DNA from: Nocardioides sp. Soil805
GTDB taxonomy: Bacteria; Actinomycetota; Actinomycetes; Propionibacteriales; Nocardioidaceae
Length of the DNA stretch: 64,000 nucleotides
Assembly (NCBI RefSeq): GCF_001429625.1
Contig: NZ_LMSU01000001.1
Coordinates: 625,498-689,497 of the forward strand
Direction: 5' to 3'
A program made the translations under genes and the position numbers. The notes beneath the pieces are model-generated. The model was not told the DNA's origin and did no database searches. It saw only the letters and a list, made by a program, of their open reading frames with translations. Shown piece after piece: positions 24,238 through 35,212 of the stretch; the first letter of the stretch is position 1, and every line of letters starts with the position of its first letter.

Positions 24238-25754
24238 GCGTCCACCGTGCCAGAGGGGTCAAGGGCACCGGCCGGCTGGGCCTCCTGGCGCGCGACGGTC
24301 CCCCGGCGCGCGACGTACGTCACGGCGAAGCCGAGGACCAGGGCGAGCAGGACGCCGAGGTTGGCGTAGGGCCAGTTGCCCTCCCAGTAGCCGTCGGCCT
24401 CCATCCAGGTGCCGAGGCCGAGGGGCTCGAGCAGGTAGCCCTGCCAGTTGTTCCACGAGGCGGAGGTGGCGAAGTTGTTGACGACCAGCCCCCAGCCGAG
24501 CACCGACGCCACGACCATGGTGCCGAGGGAGACCCAGTCGACGGAGCCGTAGCGGCCCGAGGCGTCGAAGAGGGACTCGTCGTCGTAGTCGCGCTTGCGC
24601 AGCGCGATGTCGGCGATCATGACCCCCGCCCACGCGGCCAGCGGCACGCCCAGCGTGATCAGGAAGCTCTGGAACGGCTCGATGAAGCTGGTCGCGACGA
24701 AGACGACGTAGATCGTGCCCAGGGTCAGGATGATGCCGTCGACCCCGGCGGCGGCGGGGCGCGGGATCCTGACCCCCAGGCTGAGCAGGGTGAGACCGCT
24801 GGAGTAGATGCCCAGCACCGCGCCGCTGACCAGGGCGAGGATCGCGGCGAGCAGGAACGGCACGAGGAACCACGTCGGCAGCAGCGTGCCGAGGGTGCCG
24901 ATCGGGTCGGAGACGATGCCCGCGGAGAGCTCCTCCGACGAGCCGGCGAGCAGCAGCCCGAAGACGACGAGGAGCACGGGGGCGATCGCGCCACCGAAGG
25001 TGTTCCACGCGACGATGGCCGAGCCCTTGGCGTCACGGCGCTGGTAGCGCGACCAGTCGGCGGCGATGTTGATCCAGCCGAGGCCGAAGCCGGTCATCAC
25101 CATGACCAGGGCGCCCACCATCTGCTGGGTGCTGCCGCTGGGCAGGTCGCTCACGGCCGCCCAGTCGATCTCGTCGAGCGTGAGGGCGACGTAGACGATC
25201 GTCGCGATGCCGGTGATCCACGTCAGCCACGACTGCATCCGCATGATGACGTGGTAGCCCGCCACGCTGGCGGAGACGATCAGCAGGGCCACGACGAGGG
25301 TGGCCACCACCTTGGTGAGGGTGCCTCCCGACCAGCCGAGCTGGTCGAAGATCGTGGCCGTGGCGAGCACGGCGAGGATGGCGAGGAACGTCTCCCAGCC
25401 GATCGAGACCAGCCACGAGACGACGCCGGGCACCTTCTGCCCGTTGACCCCGAACGCCGCCCGGCTCAGGACCATGGTCGGCGCCGAGCCGCGCTTGCCG
25501 GCGATCGCGATGACGCCGCAGAGCGCGAACGAGACCACGATGCCGACGACCGTGACGACCGCCGCCTGCCAGAAGGAGATGCCGAAGCCCAGCACGAACG
25601 AGCCGTAGCTGATGCCGAAGACGCTGACGTTGGCCGCGAACCACGGCCAGAAGAGGTCGGCCGGACGCGCCGTGCGGTCCGCCTCGTCGATGATCTCGAT
25701 GCCCGTCGTCTCGACTCCGAGGGCGCGGGTCTGCTGCAGCGTGCGGTCGCTCAT
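24234..25754 (-). CDS. NCS1-family nucleobase:cation symporter, 506 aa
   Basis: Twelve-helix purine/cytosine permease-type transporter. The N-terminal 'ADLFWPWFAANVSVFGISYGSFVLGFG' and 'SRAAFGVNGQKVPGVVSWLVSIGWE' are characteristic of the CodB/FCY branch of NCS1. It imports cytosine, a purine or a hydantoin-like substrate with Na+ or H+. No deaminase or hydantoinase gene is adjacent, so the substrate is open. It is the first gene of a two-gene unit with the SDR protein. Confidence 0.88.
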   Translation of the reverse strand: MSDRTLQQTRALGVETTGIEIIDEADRTARPADLFWPWFAANVSVFGISYGSFVLGFGISFWQAAVVTVVGIVVSFALCGVIAIAGKRGSAPTMVLSRAAFGVNGQKVPGVVSWLVSIGWETFLAILAVLATATIFDQLGWSGGTLTKVVATLVVALLIVSASVAGYHVIMRMQSWLTWITGIATIVYVALTLDEIDWAAVSDLPSGSTQQMVGALVMVMTGFGLGWINIAADWSRYQRRDAKGSAIVAWNTFGGAIAPVLLVVFGLLLAGSSEELSAGIVSDPIGTLGTLLPTWFLVPFLLAAILALVSGAVLGIYSSGLTLLSLGVRIPRPAAAGVDGIILTLGTIYVVFVATSFIEPFQSFLITLGVPLAAWAGVMIADIALRKRDYDDESLFDASGRYGSVDWVSLGTMVVASVLGWGLVVNNFATSASWNNWQGYLLEPLGLGTWMEADGYWEGNWPYANLGVLLALVLGFAVTYVARRGTVARQEAQPAGALDPSGTVDA

Positions 25755-25824
25755 GTGCTCATCGTGCCGTACGCCGCGGCGTCGGGCCTCGACGCCGACC
25801 CACGGCCGATGCGAGGCTGCCCGG

Positions 25825-26400
25825 ATGGGCGTGCAGGACGAGGCGGAGGACGTCGAGCCGCAGACCGTCGAGGAGTGGTCGGCGTGGCTCGACGAGCACC
25901 ACGACCGTGGCGCCGGCGTGTGGCTGGTCTCCCGCCGGCGGGCCGCCGACCGGGCCTTCTCCTACGAGGACAGCGTCATCGAGGCGCTGCGGTGGGGATG
26001 GGTCGACTCGACCCAGAGGCCGGTCGACGACGAGCACTCACGGATGTGGTTCGCACCCCGGCGGCCGGGGAGCATCTGGACCCGCCCCAACAAGGCGCGG
26101 ATCGCCCGCCTGGAGGCCGAGGGACGTCTCGAGGCACCGGGCCGGGCGGCCGTGGAGGCGGCCCGGGCGAACGGCAACTGGACCCTCATGGACGCCGTCG
26201 ACGACCGGATCGTGCCCGACGACCTGGCAGCGGCCCTCGCCGCCCACCCGGGGTCGCGCGAGCACTGGGACGGCTTCTCGCCCTCGGCACAGAAGCAGAT
26301 GCTGGCCTGGGTCGTCATGGCCAAGCGTCCGGCGACGCGCGCCCAGCGCATCGCCGCGATCGCCGAGGCCGCCGCCCTCGGGGAGAAGGCCCTCGGCTGA
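25825..26400 (+). CDS. YdeI/OmpD-associated-like protein, 191 aa
   Basis: Matches the YdeI family: 'EEWSAWLDEHHDRGAGVWLV', 'DSVIEALRWGWVDSTQRPVDDEHSRMWFAPRRPGSIWTRPNKARIARLEAEGR', and the C-terminal 'FSPSAQKQMLAWVVMAKRPATRAQRIA'. In these proteins the C-terminal helices follow a DUF1905-like core. Biochemical function is unknown. ATG 25825 opens the conserved region. The stop is 16 bp from the convergent DsbA-family gene. Confidence 0.8.
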   Translation: MGVQDEAEDVEPQTVEEWSAWLDEHHDRGAGVWLVSRRRAADRAFSYEDSVIEALRWGWVDSTQRPVDDEHSRMWFAPRRPGSIWTRPNKARIARLEAEGRLEAPGRAAVEAARANGNWTLMDAVDDRIVPDDLAAALAAHPGSREHWDGFSPSAQKQMLAWVVMAKRPATRAQRIAAIAEAAALGEKALG

Positions 26401-26416
26401 TCCGGCAGAGCCGGAC

Positions 26417-27166
26417 CTACGGCTGGGGCACGGCGCAGCCGTCGGGCCCGCACGCGTCGCCCGACTCCCCGGCGCCGGCCACCATCTGCACAGCCGGCGT
26501 CCGCTCCGACCAGGCCCGCTCCAGCACCTGGGTGAAGGTGTCGGCCGGCTGGGCACCGCTGACGCCGTACTTCTCGTCGATGACGAAGAACGGGACGCCG
26601 GTGGCGCCGAAGCGCTGCGCCTGCTCGATGTCGGCCCAGACCTCGTCGGCGAGCTCGTCGCTGCCGAGCACCCGCTCGACCGCGGTCGCGTCCAGGCCGG
26701 CGCCCACGGCGACCTCGCGGAGCACGGTGTGGTCGGCGACGTTGCGCGCCTCGACGAAGTACGCCGTCAGCAACGCCTCCTTGAGCACGCCCTGGAGGGC
26801 GGAGCCGCCCTCGTGGTGGGCCAGGTGCAGCAGCCGGTGGGCGTCCATCGTGCCGACCCGCAACGAGTCGTGGTGGCGCCAGACCATGCCCTCCTCGGCG
26901 GCGACGGCCTCCACCCGGTCGATCATGTCGTTGCCGGCGGCGGCCCCGCCGCCGTACTTGCGGCCGAGCGCCTCGGCGACCGTCTCGACGGGTACGTCGG
27001 GTGCGCCCGGGTCGAGCTGGAAGGAGTGCCAGACGACCTCGACGTCGTCGGCGTGCTCGAAGCCGGCCAGGGCCGTCTCGAGTCGGCGCTTGCCGATGAA
27101 GCACCAGGGGCAGACCACGTCGGACCAGATGTCGATGCGCACGGGCGTGGGGGCGGGGGATGTCAT
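26417..27166 (-). CDS. DsbA/FrnE-family thiol oxidoreductase, 249 aa
   Basis: The thioredoxin-fold start 'VRIDIWSDVVCPWCFIGKRRLE' carries a CPWC active site (about residues 19-22). 'FGATGVPFFVID' with the cis-Pro loop is near residue 195, and the helical insert is of the FrnE/DSBA type. There is no signal peptide, so it acts in the cytosol. An unusual cysteine pair, 'GDACGPDGCAVPQP', sits at the C-terminus, as seen in FrnE-like proteins with a second redox pair. It is separated from ilvC by a strong hairpin. Confidence 0.9.
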   Translation of the reverse strand: MTSPAPTPVRIDIWSDVVCPWCFIGKRRLETALAGFEHADDVEVVWHSFQLDPGAPDVPVETVAEALGRKYGGGAAAGNDMIDRVEAVAAEEGMVWRHHDSLRVGTMDAHRLLHLAHHEGGSALQGVLKEALLTAYFVEARNVADHTVLREVAVGAGLDATAVERVLGSDELADEVWADIEQAQRFGATGVPFFVIDEKYGVSGAQPADTFTQVLERAWSERTPAVQMVAGAGESGDACGPDGCAVPQP

Positions 27167-27182
27167 GGTGGCCCGAACGCGC

Positions 27183-27214
27183 GACGGACCCCCGGATGTT
27201 CCCGGGGGTCCGTC
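27183..27214 (-). terminator. Hairpin terminator after ilvC
   Basis: Perfect 13-bp arms gacggacccccgg (27183-27195) and ccgggggtccgtc (27202-27214) with a 6-nt loop lie 15 bp downstream of the ilvC stop on the minus strand and before the next gene. It very likely ends the ilvBNC transcript. No U-tract follows. Confidence 0.8.
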
Positions 27215-27229
27215 ACGTCACATCGTCCG

Positions 27230-30647
<3,418 letters not shown>

Positions 30648-30697
30648 GGTGCTTCCTTCGTCGTGATGATCCTGGCCAACAACTGTGTCCTGCCAAC

Positions 30698-30731
30698 AAA
30701 AAACCCCTCGGCCCGGTGGGCAACGAGGGGT
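30698..30731 (-). terminator. ilvBNC attenuator (terminator)
   Basis: On the minus strand ACCCCTCG (30731-30724) pairs with CGAGGGGT (30710-30703), extended inside by GCCC/GGGC with a two-base bulge, and runs straight into six Ts. It is 50 bp before ilvB. A second hairpin (30741-30765, agct/agct outer and cagcc/ggctg inner pairing) lies between the leader codons and this stem and would serve as pause or competing structure. Confidence 0.9.
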
Positions 30732-30759
30732 GACGCGTGGAGCTCTCAGCCTGGGGCTG

Positions 30760-30813
30760 TCAGCTCACGCGTCGCGTGCGTACAAGAATCCGTGCGGATG
30801 TCTGGGAGCGCAT
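30760..30813 (-). CDS. ilvB leader peptide [17 protein letters not shown]
   Basis: A 17-codon ORF contains consecutive Ile-Leu-Val codons, one for each branched-chain product, followed by Arg-rich codons. This is the same type of leader known upstream of ilvB in Streptomyces and Corynebacterium. Stalling for lack of any of the three charged tRNAs would favour antitermination. No Shine-Dalgarno is present; the -10 hexamer ends 6 nt before the ATG, so the transcript is probably leaderless. Confidence 0.88.
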   Translation of the reverse strand: MRSQTSARILVRTRRVS

Positions 30814-30819
30814 GCGCCT

Positions 30820-30849
30820 ACCGTCGCCGTCGAGTCGATCCGACGTCAA
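30820..30849 (-). promoter_or_regulatory. Promoter of ilvBNC
   Basis: On the minus strand TTGACG (30849-30844) is followed by an 18-bp spacer and GACGGT (30825-30820). The hexamer fits the actinobacterial xANNNT pattern. It ends 6 nt before the leader peptide ATG, placing the transcript start at or next to the A of ATG. The rest of 30850-30921 shows no other clear element. Confidence 0.6.
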
Positions 30850-30921
30850 CCGAGTCTGCCACCTGTCCCACTATCTGGTACGCCCGTCTCGGGATGTGAC
30901 CCGTTGACGCAGGTTCCGCGG

Positions 30922-31572
30922 TCAGCGTCCCTGCGCGGTGCAGACGCACGAGCGGTTGCCCTGTGCGTCCTCCAGCACCCAGAAGGAGTGCTCGGGATAC
31001 TCCGCGACCAGCCGGCCCCCGCCCGCGACGACCGCGTCGATGCGGGCCTGCACCTGGTCGCCGGGCACCCAGACGTCGAGGTGCCAGCGCTGTCGCGGCT
31101 CGTCGCTGCCCGACTCCTGGAACCACACCGCGGGAAGCCGTCCGTGGGGGTCGGTGATGTCGTCGTCGCCGGCGCGGAAGGCCAGGAGCTCGCGCCAGAA
31201 GGGCAGCACCGCCGACTGGTCCGGGGAGTCGAGCCCCAGCTCGAGCTGCTGCAGCCCGGAGGGGTCGGCCGTGAGGCCCTGCTCGGCGGCGATCTCGCTG
31301 ATCCTGCGGGCGAGTGCGAGGTCGCGGTCCGTCACGCGGCCGACGTCGTGGCTGACGAGGGCCACGTCGACGCGCGGGTAGGTCAGGGTGACGTCAGGGT
31401 GGTGGTCGGCCTCGTCGGCCGCCGCACCGATGGCGTCGACCAGGCGCACCCCGGCCGCGAAGCTGCCGGTGCGGAACCGAGCGTGGATCCCGGTCACCAG
31501 CATCCGCCAGTCGTCGAGGCCGGCCGCGGCCACGTCGTCGTACGTCACTCGATCGCTCGTGCTGTCGCTCAC
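30922..31572 (-). CDS. Fusion of pterin-4a-carbinolamine dehydratase and VOC domain, 216 aa
   Basis: Residues about 1-95 match pterin dehydratase (PCD/DCoH): 'DDWRMLVTGIHARFRTGSFAAGVRLVDAIGAAADEADHHPDVTLTYPRVDVALVSHDVGRVTDRDLALARRI', with the active-site histidines in 'DHHPDV'. Residues about 110-216 form a VOC module ending 'FWVLEDAQGNRSCVC'. The dehydratase half should recycle 4a-hydroxytetrahydropterin; the VOC half is of unknown role. GTG 31572 has AGGAGG 7 nt upstream and overlaps the previous stop (GTGA). Confidence 0.85.
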   Translation of the reverse strand: MSDSTSDRVTYDDVAAAGLDDWRMLVTGIHARFRTGSFAAGVRLVDAIGAAADEADHHPDVTLTYPRVDVALVSHDVGRVTDRDLALARRISEIAAEQGLTADPSGLQQLELGLDSPDQSAVLPFWRELLAFRAGDDDITDPHGRLPAVWFQESGSDEPRQRWHLDVWVPGDQVQARIDAVVAGGGRLVAEYPEHSFWVLEDAQGNRSCVCTAQGR

Positions 31573-31982
31573 GGGAGCACCTCCTGGCCGATGGGTCCTG
31601 GGTTGAAGCAGATCTCCCAGCGGAAGCCGTCTGGGTCGGCGAAGTAGCCGGAGTAGCCACCCCACTCGCGCTCGACCGCGTCGCTGACGTGCTGGGCGCC
31701 GGCCACGCGGGCCTGCTCCAGCACCCGGTCGACGCCGTCGGTGGTGGCGAGGTTGTGGGAGAGCGTCAGCGGGGCGAGCCCTCCCCCGGGCGCCTGCCCC
31801 ACCTCTGCGGTGAAGGCGTCGACGTCCCACAGCGACAGCACCAGCCTGTCGCCGGCCTTGAACATCAGCACCTCCCCCGGCACGTCGACCGCCGGCTCCC
31901 AGCCGAGCCCGTCCACGTAGAACGTGCGGGAGGCGCCGAGGTCGCGCACGGCGAGGGTCACGAAGGAGATCCTCTGGTCCAT
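31569..31982 (-). CDS. VOC-family protein, 137 aa
   Basis: Glyoxalase-fold protein: 'MDQRISFVTLAVRDLGASRTFYVDGLGWEP', 'LSHNLATTDGVDRVLEQARVAGA', 'WGGYSGYFADPDGFRWEICFNPG'. The last motif carries the metal-ligand-type Glu. It overlaps the PCD-VOC fusion gene by 4 bp, so the two VOC proteins are made together and may act on related ligands. Ligand unknown. ATG 31982 starts the first strand of the fold. Confidence 0.85.
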   Translation of the reverse strand: MDQRISFVTLAVRDLGASRTFYVDGLGWEPAVDVPGEVLMFKAGDRLVLSLWDVDAFTAEVGQAPGGGLAPLTLSHNLATTDGVDRVLEQARVAGAQHVSDAVEREWGGYSGYFADPDGFRWEICFNPGPIGQEVLP

Positions 31983-32015
31983 GCGCCCCACCCTGCCAGC
32001 GCGCACCGACACTGG

Positions 32016-32483
32016 CTACCGCCGACCGAAGACCTGCGCGGCGTACCAGGTGCCGGACCCGCCGCGCCGGGCGGCGACCGCGACCAGTCGGTACCGGGGC
32101 TCGAGGATGTTGGCCCGGTGCCCCTCCGAGCCCATCCAGCCGGTGACCACGGCGCGACCGCTCGGGTAGCCGGCGGCGACGTTCTCCCCGACCGAGCCGA
32201 GGCCGCAGGTGCTCATCACAGCACCGATGTCCTGGTGCCAGATCGACTCACGGCGCGCCATCGCGCGCGCCTGGCGGGTGGCCGCGCGGCGCAGGCAGCG
32301 GGTGCTGCGGAGTGCCCGGAGGTCGTGACGCGCGCGGGCGGCGTTGGTGGCGCGCACCGCGTCGGCGGCGTACGACGTCGCACCGTCGGCGCGGGCGGCG
32401 GCCGGGGCGGTCGCGGCGGTCGCGGGGACGGCCAGGACGAGGGCGAGCAGGGCGGTGCCGAGGAGCGGGGGGATCCGGGACAT
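32016..32483 (-). CDS. Secreted CAP-domain (SCP/PR-1) protein, 155 aa
   Basis: A signal peptide (about residues 1-31, 'PLLGTALLALVLAVPATAATA') precedes a CAP domain: 'VRATNAARARHDLRALRSTRCLRRAATRQARAMARRESIWHQ', then 'GENVAAGYPSGRAVVTGWMGSEGHRANILEPRYRLVAVAA' and 'WYAAQVFG'. The family's His/Glu cavity residues are present ('WH', 'GEN', 'GHRANIL'). Two cysteines (in 'STRCLRR' and 'STCGLGS') may form a disulfide. Bacterial CAP proteins are exported and mostly of unknown function. It is divergent from the gene at 32532. Confidence 0.88.
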   Translation of the reverse strand: MSRIPPLLGTALLALVLAVPATAATAPAAARADGATSYAADAVRATNAARARHDLRALRSTRCLRRAATRQARAMARRESIWHQDIGAVMSTCGLGSVGENVAAGYPSGRAVVTGWMGSEGHRANILEPRYRLVAVAARRGGSGTWYAAQVFGRR

Positions 32484-32531
32484 CGGGCCATCGTAGGAGC
32501 GGCGAGCGGCCACGTCTGGCACGGTGGTCCG

Positions 32532-32984
32532 ATGACCTCGCCCCTCGACCGGCTCAAGAAGGCGGCCCAGGCCGTCGCCGGCGCCCCGCACGTCTTCAAC
32601 GCCGCCCGGGCGGCCGGCGCGAGCAGCTCGGCCGCCGCCGACGTGATGGCCGCCTCCGCCGCGGCCGTCCAGGTGGCGGCGTCGCACACCGACGGGACGC
32701 CGGGGATGCAGAACGCGATCCGGCACTTCGTGTGGCAGGCCTACATCGCCGGGCGCCACGGGGCAGCCGTGGCCGAGGCGGTCGCGGCCGCCCACGAGGA
32801 GGGTCGCGACACCCCGCACGACACCCGGGTCGACCTGCACAACAACGCTGTCGGGCGGGCCTGGGGCGTCGCCCACAGCGCCGAGATCGGCCAGGGCTCG
32901 ATGCCCGACGCCCTCGGACGGCTGGCCGTCGTCGCGACGCAGAAGTGGGCCGCCGACGAGCTGATCTGGGTCAGGTCCCACTGA
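32532..32984 (+). CDS. DUF6973-like protein, 150 aa
   Basis: The core 'GMQNAIRHFVWQAYIAGRHGAAVAEAVAAAHEEG...DTRVDLHNNAVGRAWG' holds spaced N-RH-W and D-HNN-G residues. I associate these with the DUF6973 family, which appears in secreted and polymorphic-toxin-like contexts, but no toxin role is shown. The N-terminal 55 residues are Ala-rich helix without a signal peptide. The 3' end overlaps kynU by 14 bp. Confidence 0.55.
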   Translation: MTSPLDRLKKAAQAVAGAPHVFNAARAAGASSSAAADVMAASAAAVQVAASHTDGTPGMQNAIRHFVWQAYIAGRHGAAVAEAVAAAHEEGRDTPHDTRVDLHNNAVGRAWGVAHSAEIGQGSMPDALGRLAVVATQKWAADELIWVRSH

Positions 32985-34221
32985 GCAGGTCGCGGATCGC
33001 CGACATGCCGGCGTGCACCTCGGCGTACGACGTCGACAGCGGCGACAGCCCGATCCGCAGGCCCCCGGGGTCGCGGTAGTCCGGGATCACGTCCCGCTCC
33101 CACAGCGCCGCGGTGACCTCGCGCATCCGCTCGTGGTGCAACGTGACGTGCCCGCCGCGCAGCGCGGGGTCGCGGGGAGAGGCCAGGGTCACGCCGTGCT
33201 CGACGAGCCAGACGTCGGCGAGGTCGACGGCGTACGACGTGAGCGCCTGCGACTTGGCACGCACGGCGTCGATACCGGTGCGTTCGAGCAGGGCGAGCAT
33301 GTCCTGCATGGCGAGCATGCCGACCACGGCGGGGGTGCCGGAGATGAAGCGACGGACGCCGCCCGACGGCTGGTAGCCGGGACCCATGAGGAACGGGTCG
33401 GCGTGGCCCATCCAGCCCTGGATCGGCTGCTGGAGGGCCGGCCCACCCGCCGAGCCGTCGAGGTGGCGCTGCGCCACGTAGGCGAAGGCCGGCGACCCGG
33501 GTCCGCCGTTGAGGTACTTGTAGGTGCAGCCGACCGCGAGGTCGACACCCCAGCGGTCCAGCTCGACCGGGACGGAGCCGGCGGAGTGGCACAGGTCCCA
33601 GACCATGAGCGCGCCGGCGTCCTGGACGACGGGGGTGATCGTCTCGACGTCGGCCAGGTGACTCGACCGGTAGGCGACCTGGCTCAGCACCACGACGGCG
33701 GTCCGCTCCCCCACGGCCCCCCGGACCTGCTCGAGGGTCACGCCCGCGGCGCGGTCCACCTCGATCCACCGCACGGTCAGGCCGCGCTCGGCGGCGATGC
33801 CCTCGACGATGTAGCGGTCGGTGGGGAAGTTGTCGGAGTCGATGACGATCTCGCTGCGGCCCGGGCGCGCGTCGACCGCCGCGCGGATGAGCTTGTAGAG
33901 CAGCACCGTGGTCGAGTCCCCGACGGTCGTCTGGCCCGGCGCGGCGCCCAGGCTGACGCGGGCGATCTCGTCGCCGAGGGTGAGCGGGAGGTCGTACCAG
34001 CGCTCGTCCCAGCCACGGATGAGGCGCCCGCCCCACTCCTCCTCGACGAAGGCGCGCAGGCGTTCGCCGGTGACGGCCAGCGGACGGCCGAGCGAGTTGC
34101 CGTCGAAGTAGACGAGGGAGGTGTCGGCGCCGACGAACTCCGACCGGTGGGCGGCCAGCGGATCTGCTGCGTCGAGCGCTGCGGCGTACGCCGCGGTGGT
34201 GTCGGTGGCGAGGTCGCTCAT
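32971..34221 (-). CDS. kynU: Kynureninase KynU
   Basis: A 416-aa PLP enzyme. 'SLVYFDGNSLGRPL' at the start, 'DSDNFPTDRYI', 'VVLSQVAYRSSHLADV', 'WDLCHSAGSVPVEL', the PLP lysine in 'GCTYKYLNGGPGSPAF', and 'QPIQGWMGHADPF' are all kynureninase signatures. It cleaves kynurenine or 3-hydroxykynurenine to anthranilates plus alanine. No tryptophan dioxygenase or kynurenine formamidase is adjacent, so the rest of the pathway is elsewhere or kynurenine is taken up. Confidence 0.95.
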   Translation of the reverse strand: MSDLATDTTAAYAAALDAADPLAAHRSEFVGADTSLVYFDGNSLGRPLAVTGERLRAFVEEEWGGRLIRGWDERWYDLPLTLGDEIARVSLGAAPGQTTVGDSTTVLLYKLIRAAVDARPGRSEIVIDSDNFPTDRYIVEGIAAERGLTVRWIEVDRAAGVTLEQVRGAVGERTAVVVLSQVAYRSSHLADVETITPVVQDAGALMVWDLCHSAGSVPVELDRWGVDLAVGCTYKYLNGGPGSPAFAYVAQRHLDGSAGGPALQQPIQGWMGHADPFLMGPGYQPSGGVRRFISGTPAVVGMLAMQDMLALLERTGIDAVRAKSQALTSYAVDLADVWLVEHGVTLASPRDPALRGGHVTLHHERMREVTAALWERDVIPDYRDPGGLRIGLSPLSTSYAEVHAGMSAIRDLLSGT

Positions 34222-34387
34222 GCGGACACCTTCTCAGAACGTGCCCGACCGGACGTGCTCCGCGCCGCGGCATCCCGGCGGTGACTCCACCCGCAGGGAG
34301 GGGAACCACTGTCCCTCCTCACAAATAGGTACGTAAGTTCGGTCGGAGGCTCCGCTGTCAGCGTGGCCGAATCTTGGGAGGGATTCA

Positions 34388-34993
34388 ATGATCACCAGCA
34401 TTCGCACCGTGACCGTCACGTTCGTCGCGGCCATCGCCATGGCCGTCGGTCTCAGCACCGTCGGCATCGCCCCCGCCACCGCCGCACCCGGCGACTGGAC
34501 GACCGTCGCCAAGACGGCCGAGGGCAAGATGAAGAGCAAGCTCGTCGGTGAGACGTCCACGGGACGCAAGGTCACCGGGTCGTTCACGCCGAAGCGCTTC
34601 GTCGAGAAGGACGGCAAGGTCTTCGCCAAGGGCGTCATCCGCGGAGCGTTCGAGACCAAGTCGGGCGCCACCAAGACGTTCAAGGTCAAGCGCCTCGTCC
34701 CGGTGAAGAAGGCCAACGGCACCCTGCTCAACGCCCGCGCCGCCAACCGCGCCGACTGCGACGTCCTCAACCTCGTGCTGGGCCCGCTGGACCTCAACGT
34801 GCTCGGCCTCACGGTCAGCCTGAACCGCGTGCTGCTCGACATCGTCGCCGTCTCCGGCGCCGGCAACCTGCTGGGCAACCTGCTCTGCGCGGTGGCCGGC
34901 CTGCTCGACGGCGGTGGCCTGCTGAGCAACCTGCTGGGTCAGATCACCGACCTGCTCAACCAGATCCTCGGGCGTCTGGCTCTGCCTGCCTGA
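34388..34993 (+). CDS. Secreted protein of unknown function with hydrophobic C-terminus, 201 aa
   Basis: The signal peptide (1-33, ending 'IAPATAA') is followed by a basic, beta-rich region ('GKMKSKLVGETSTGRKVTGSFTPKRFVEKDGKVFAKGVIRG', about 45-110). The C-terminal 75 residues are Leu-rich and amphipathic ('LNLVLGPLDLNVLGLTVSLNRVLLDI' and 'GNLLGNLLCAVAGLL'). The C-terminal part does not look like one simple anchor and may insert into or coat a membrane or lipid. GGGAGG lies 5 nt before the ATG. I do not recognise the family. A strong hairpin follows. Confidence 0.7.
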   Translation: MITSIRTVTVTFVAAIAMAVGLSTVGIAPATAAPGDWTTVAKTAEGKMKSKLVGETSTGRKVTGSFTPKRFVEKDGKVFAKGVIRGAFETKSGATKTFKVKRLVPVKKANGTLLNARAANRADCDVLNLVLGPLDLNVLGLTVSLNRVLLDIVAVSGAGNLLGNLLCAVAGLLDGGGLLSNLLGQITDLLNQILGRLALPA

Positions 34994-35009
34994 GCCGACC
35001 CGCACCTCG

Positions 35010-35047
35010 GGGCAGTGCGGGACCTTTGCACAGGTCCCGCACTGCCC
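35010..35047. terminator. Perfect 16-bp hairpin between convergent genes
   Basis: Arms gggcagtgcgggacct (35010-35025) and aggtcccgcactgccc (35032-35047) with a 6-nt loop, 17 bp after the secreted-protein stop. No U-tract. It faces the convergent ilvD, whose own side carries another hairpin at 35083-35118. Confidence 0.8.
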
Positions 35048-35082
35048 TACAGTTGGAGGCGAGGCGCCACGCGCCTTGGACC

Positions 35083-35118
35083 ACAGCCCCGATCAACCCC
35101 CCGGCGATCTGGGGCTGT
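35083..35118 (-). terminator. Imperfect hairpin downstream of ilvD
   Basis: acagccccgatc (35083-35094) pairs with gatc-t-ggggctgt (35106-35118) with a single bulged base and an 11-nt loop. It is on the 3' side of ilvD, 95 bp past its stop, and is a plausible terminator for it. Confidence 0.55.
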
Positions 35119-35127
35119 GTCCTATTT

Positions 35128-35191
35128 ACGGCCCGTGCGACTTCACGGCCCTGCGACTTCACCGCCTTGCGGCTTCACCGCCTTGCGCTCG
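35128..35191. repeat. Four imperfect tandem copies of a 16-bp unit
   Basis: Units begin at 35128, 35145, 35161 and 35177 and follow the pattern ac(g/c)gccytgcgRcttc. The first has one extra base and the last is one short. It lies in the 220-bp noncoding space after ilvD. Confidence 0.7.
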
Positions 35192-35212
35192 TGGCCGGCC
35201 GTGCCGGAGCGG

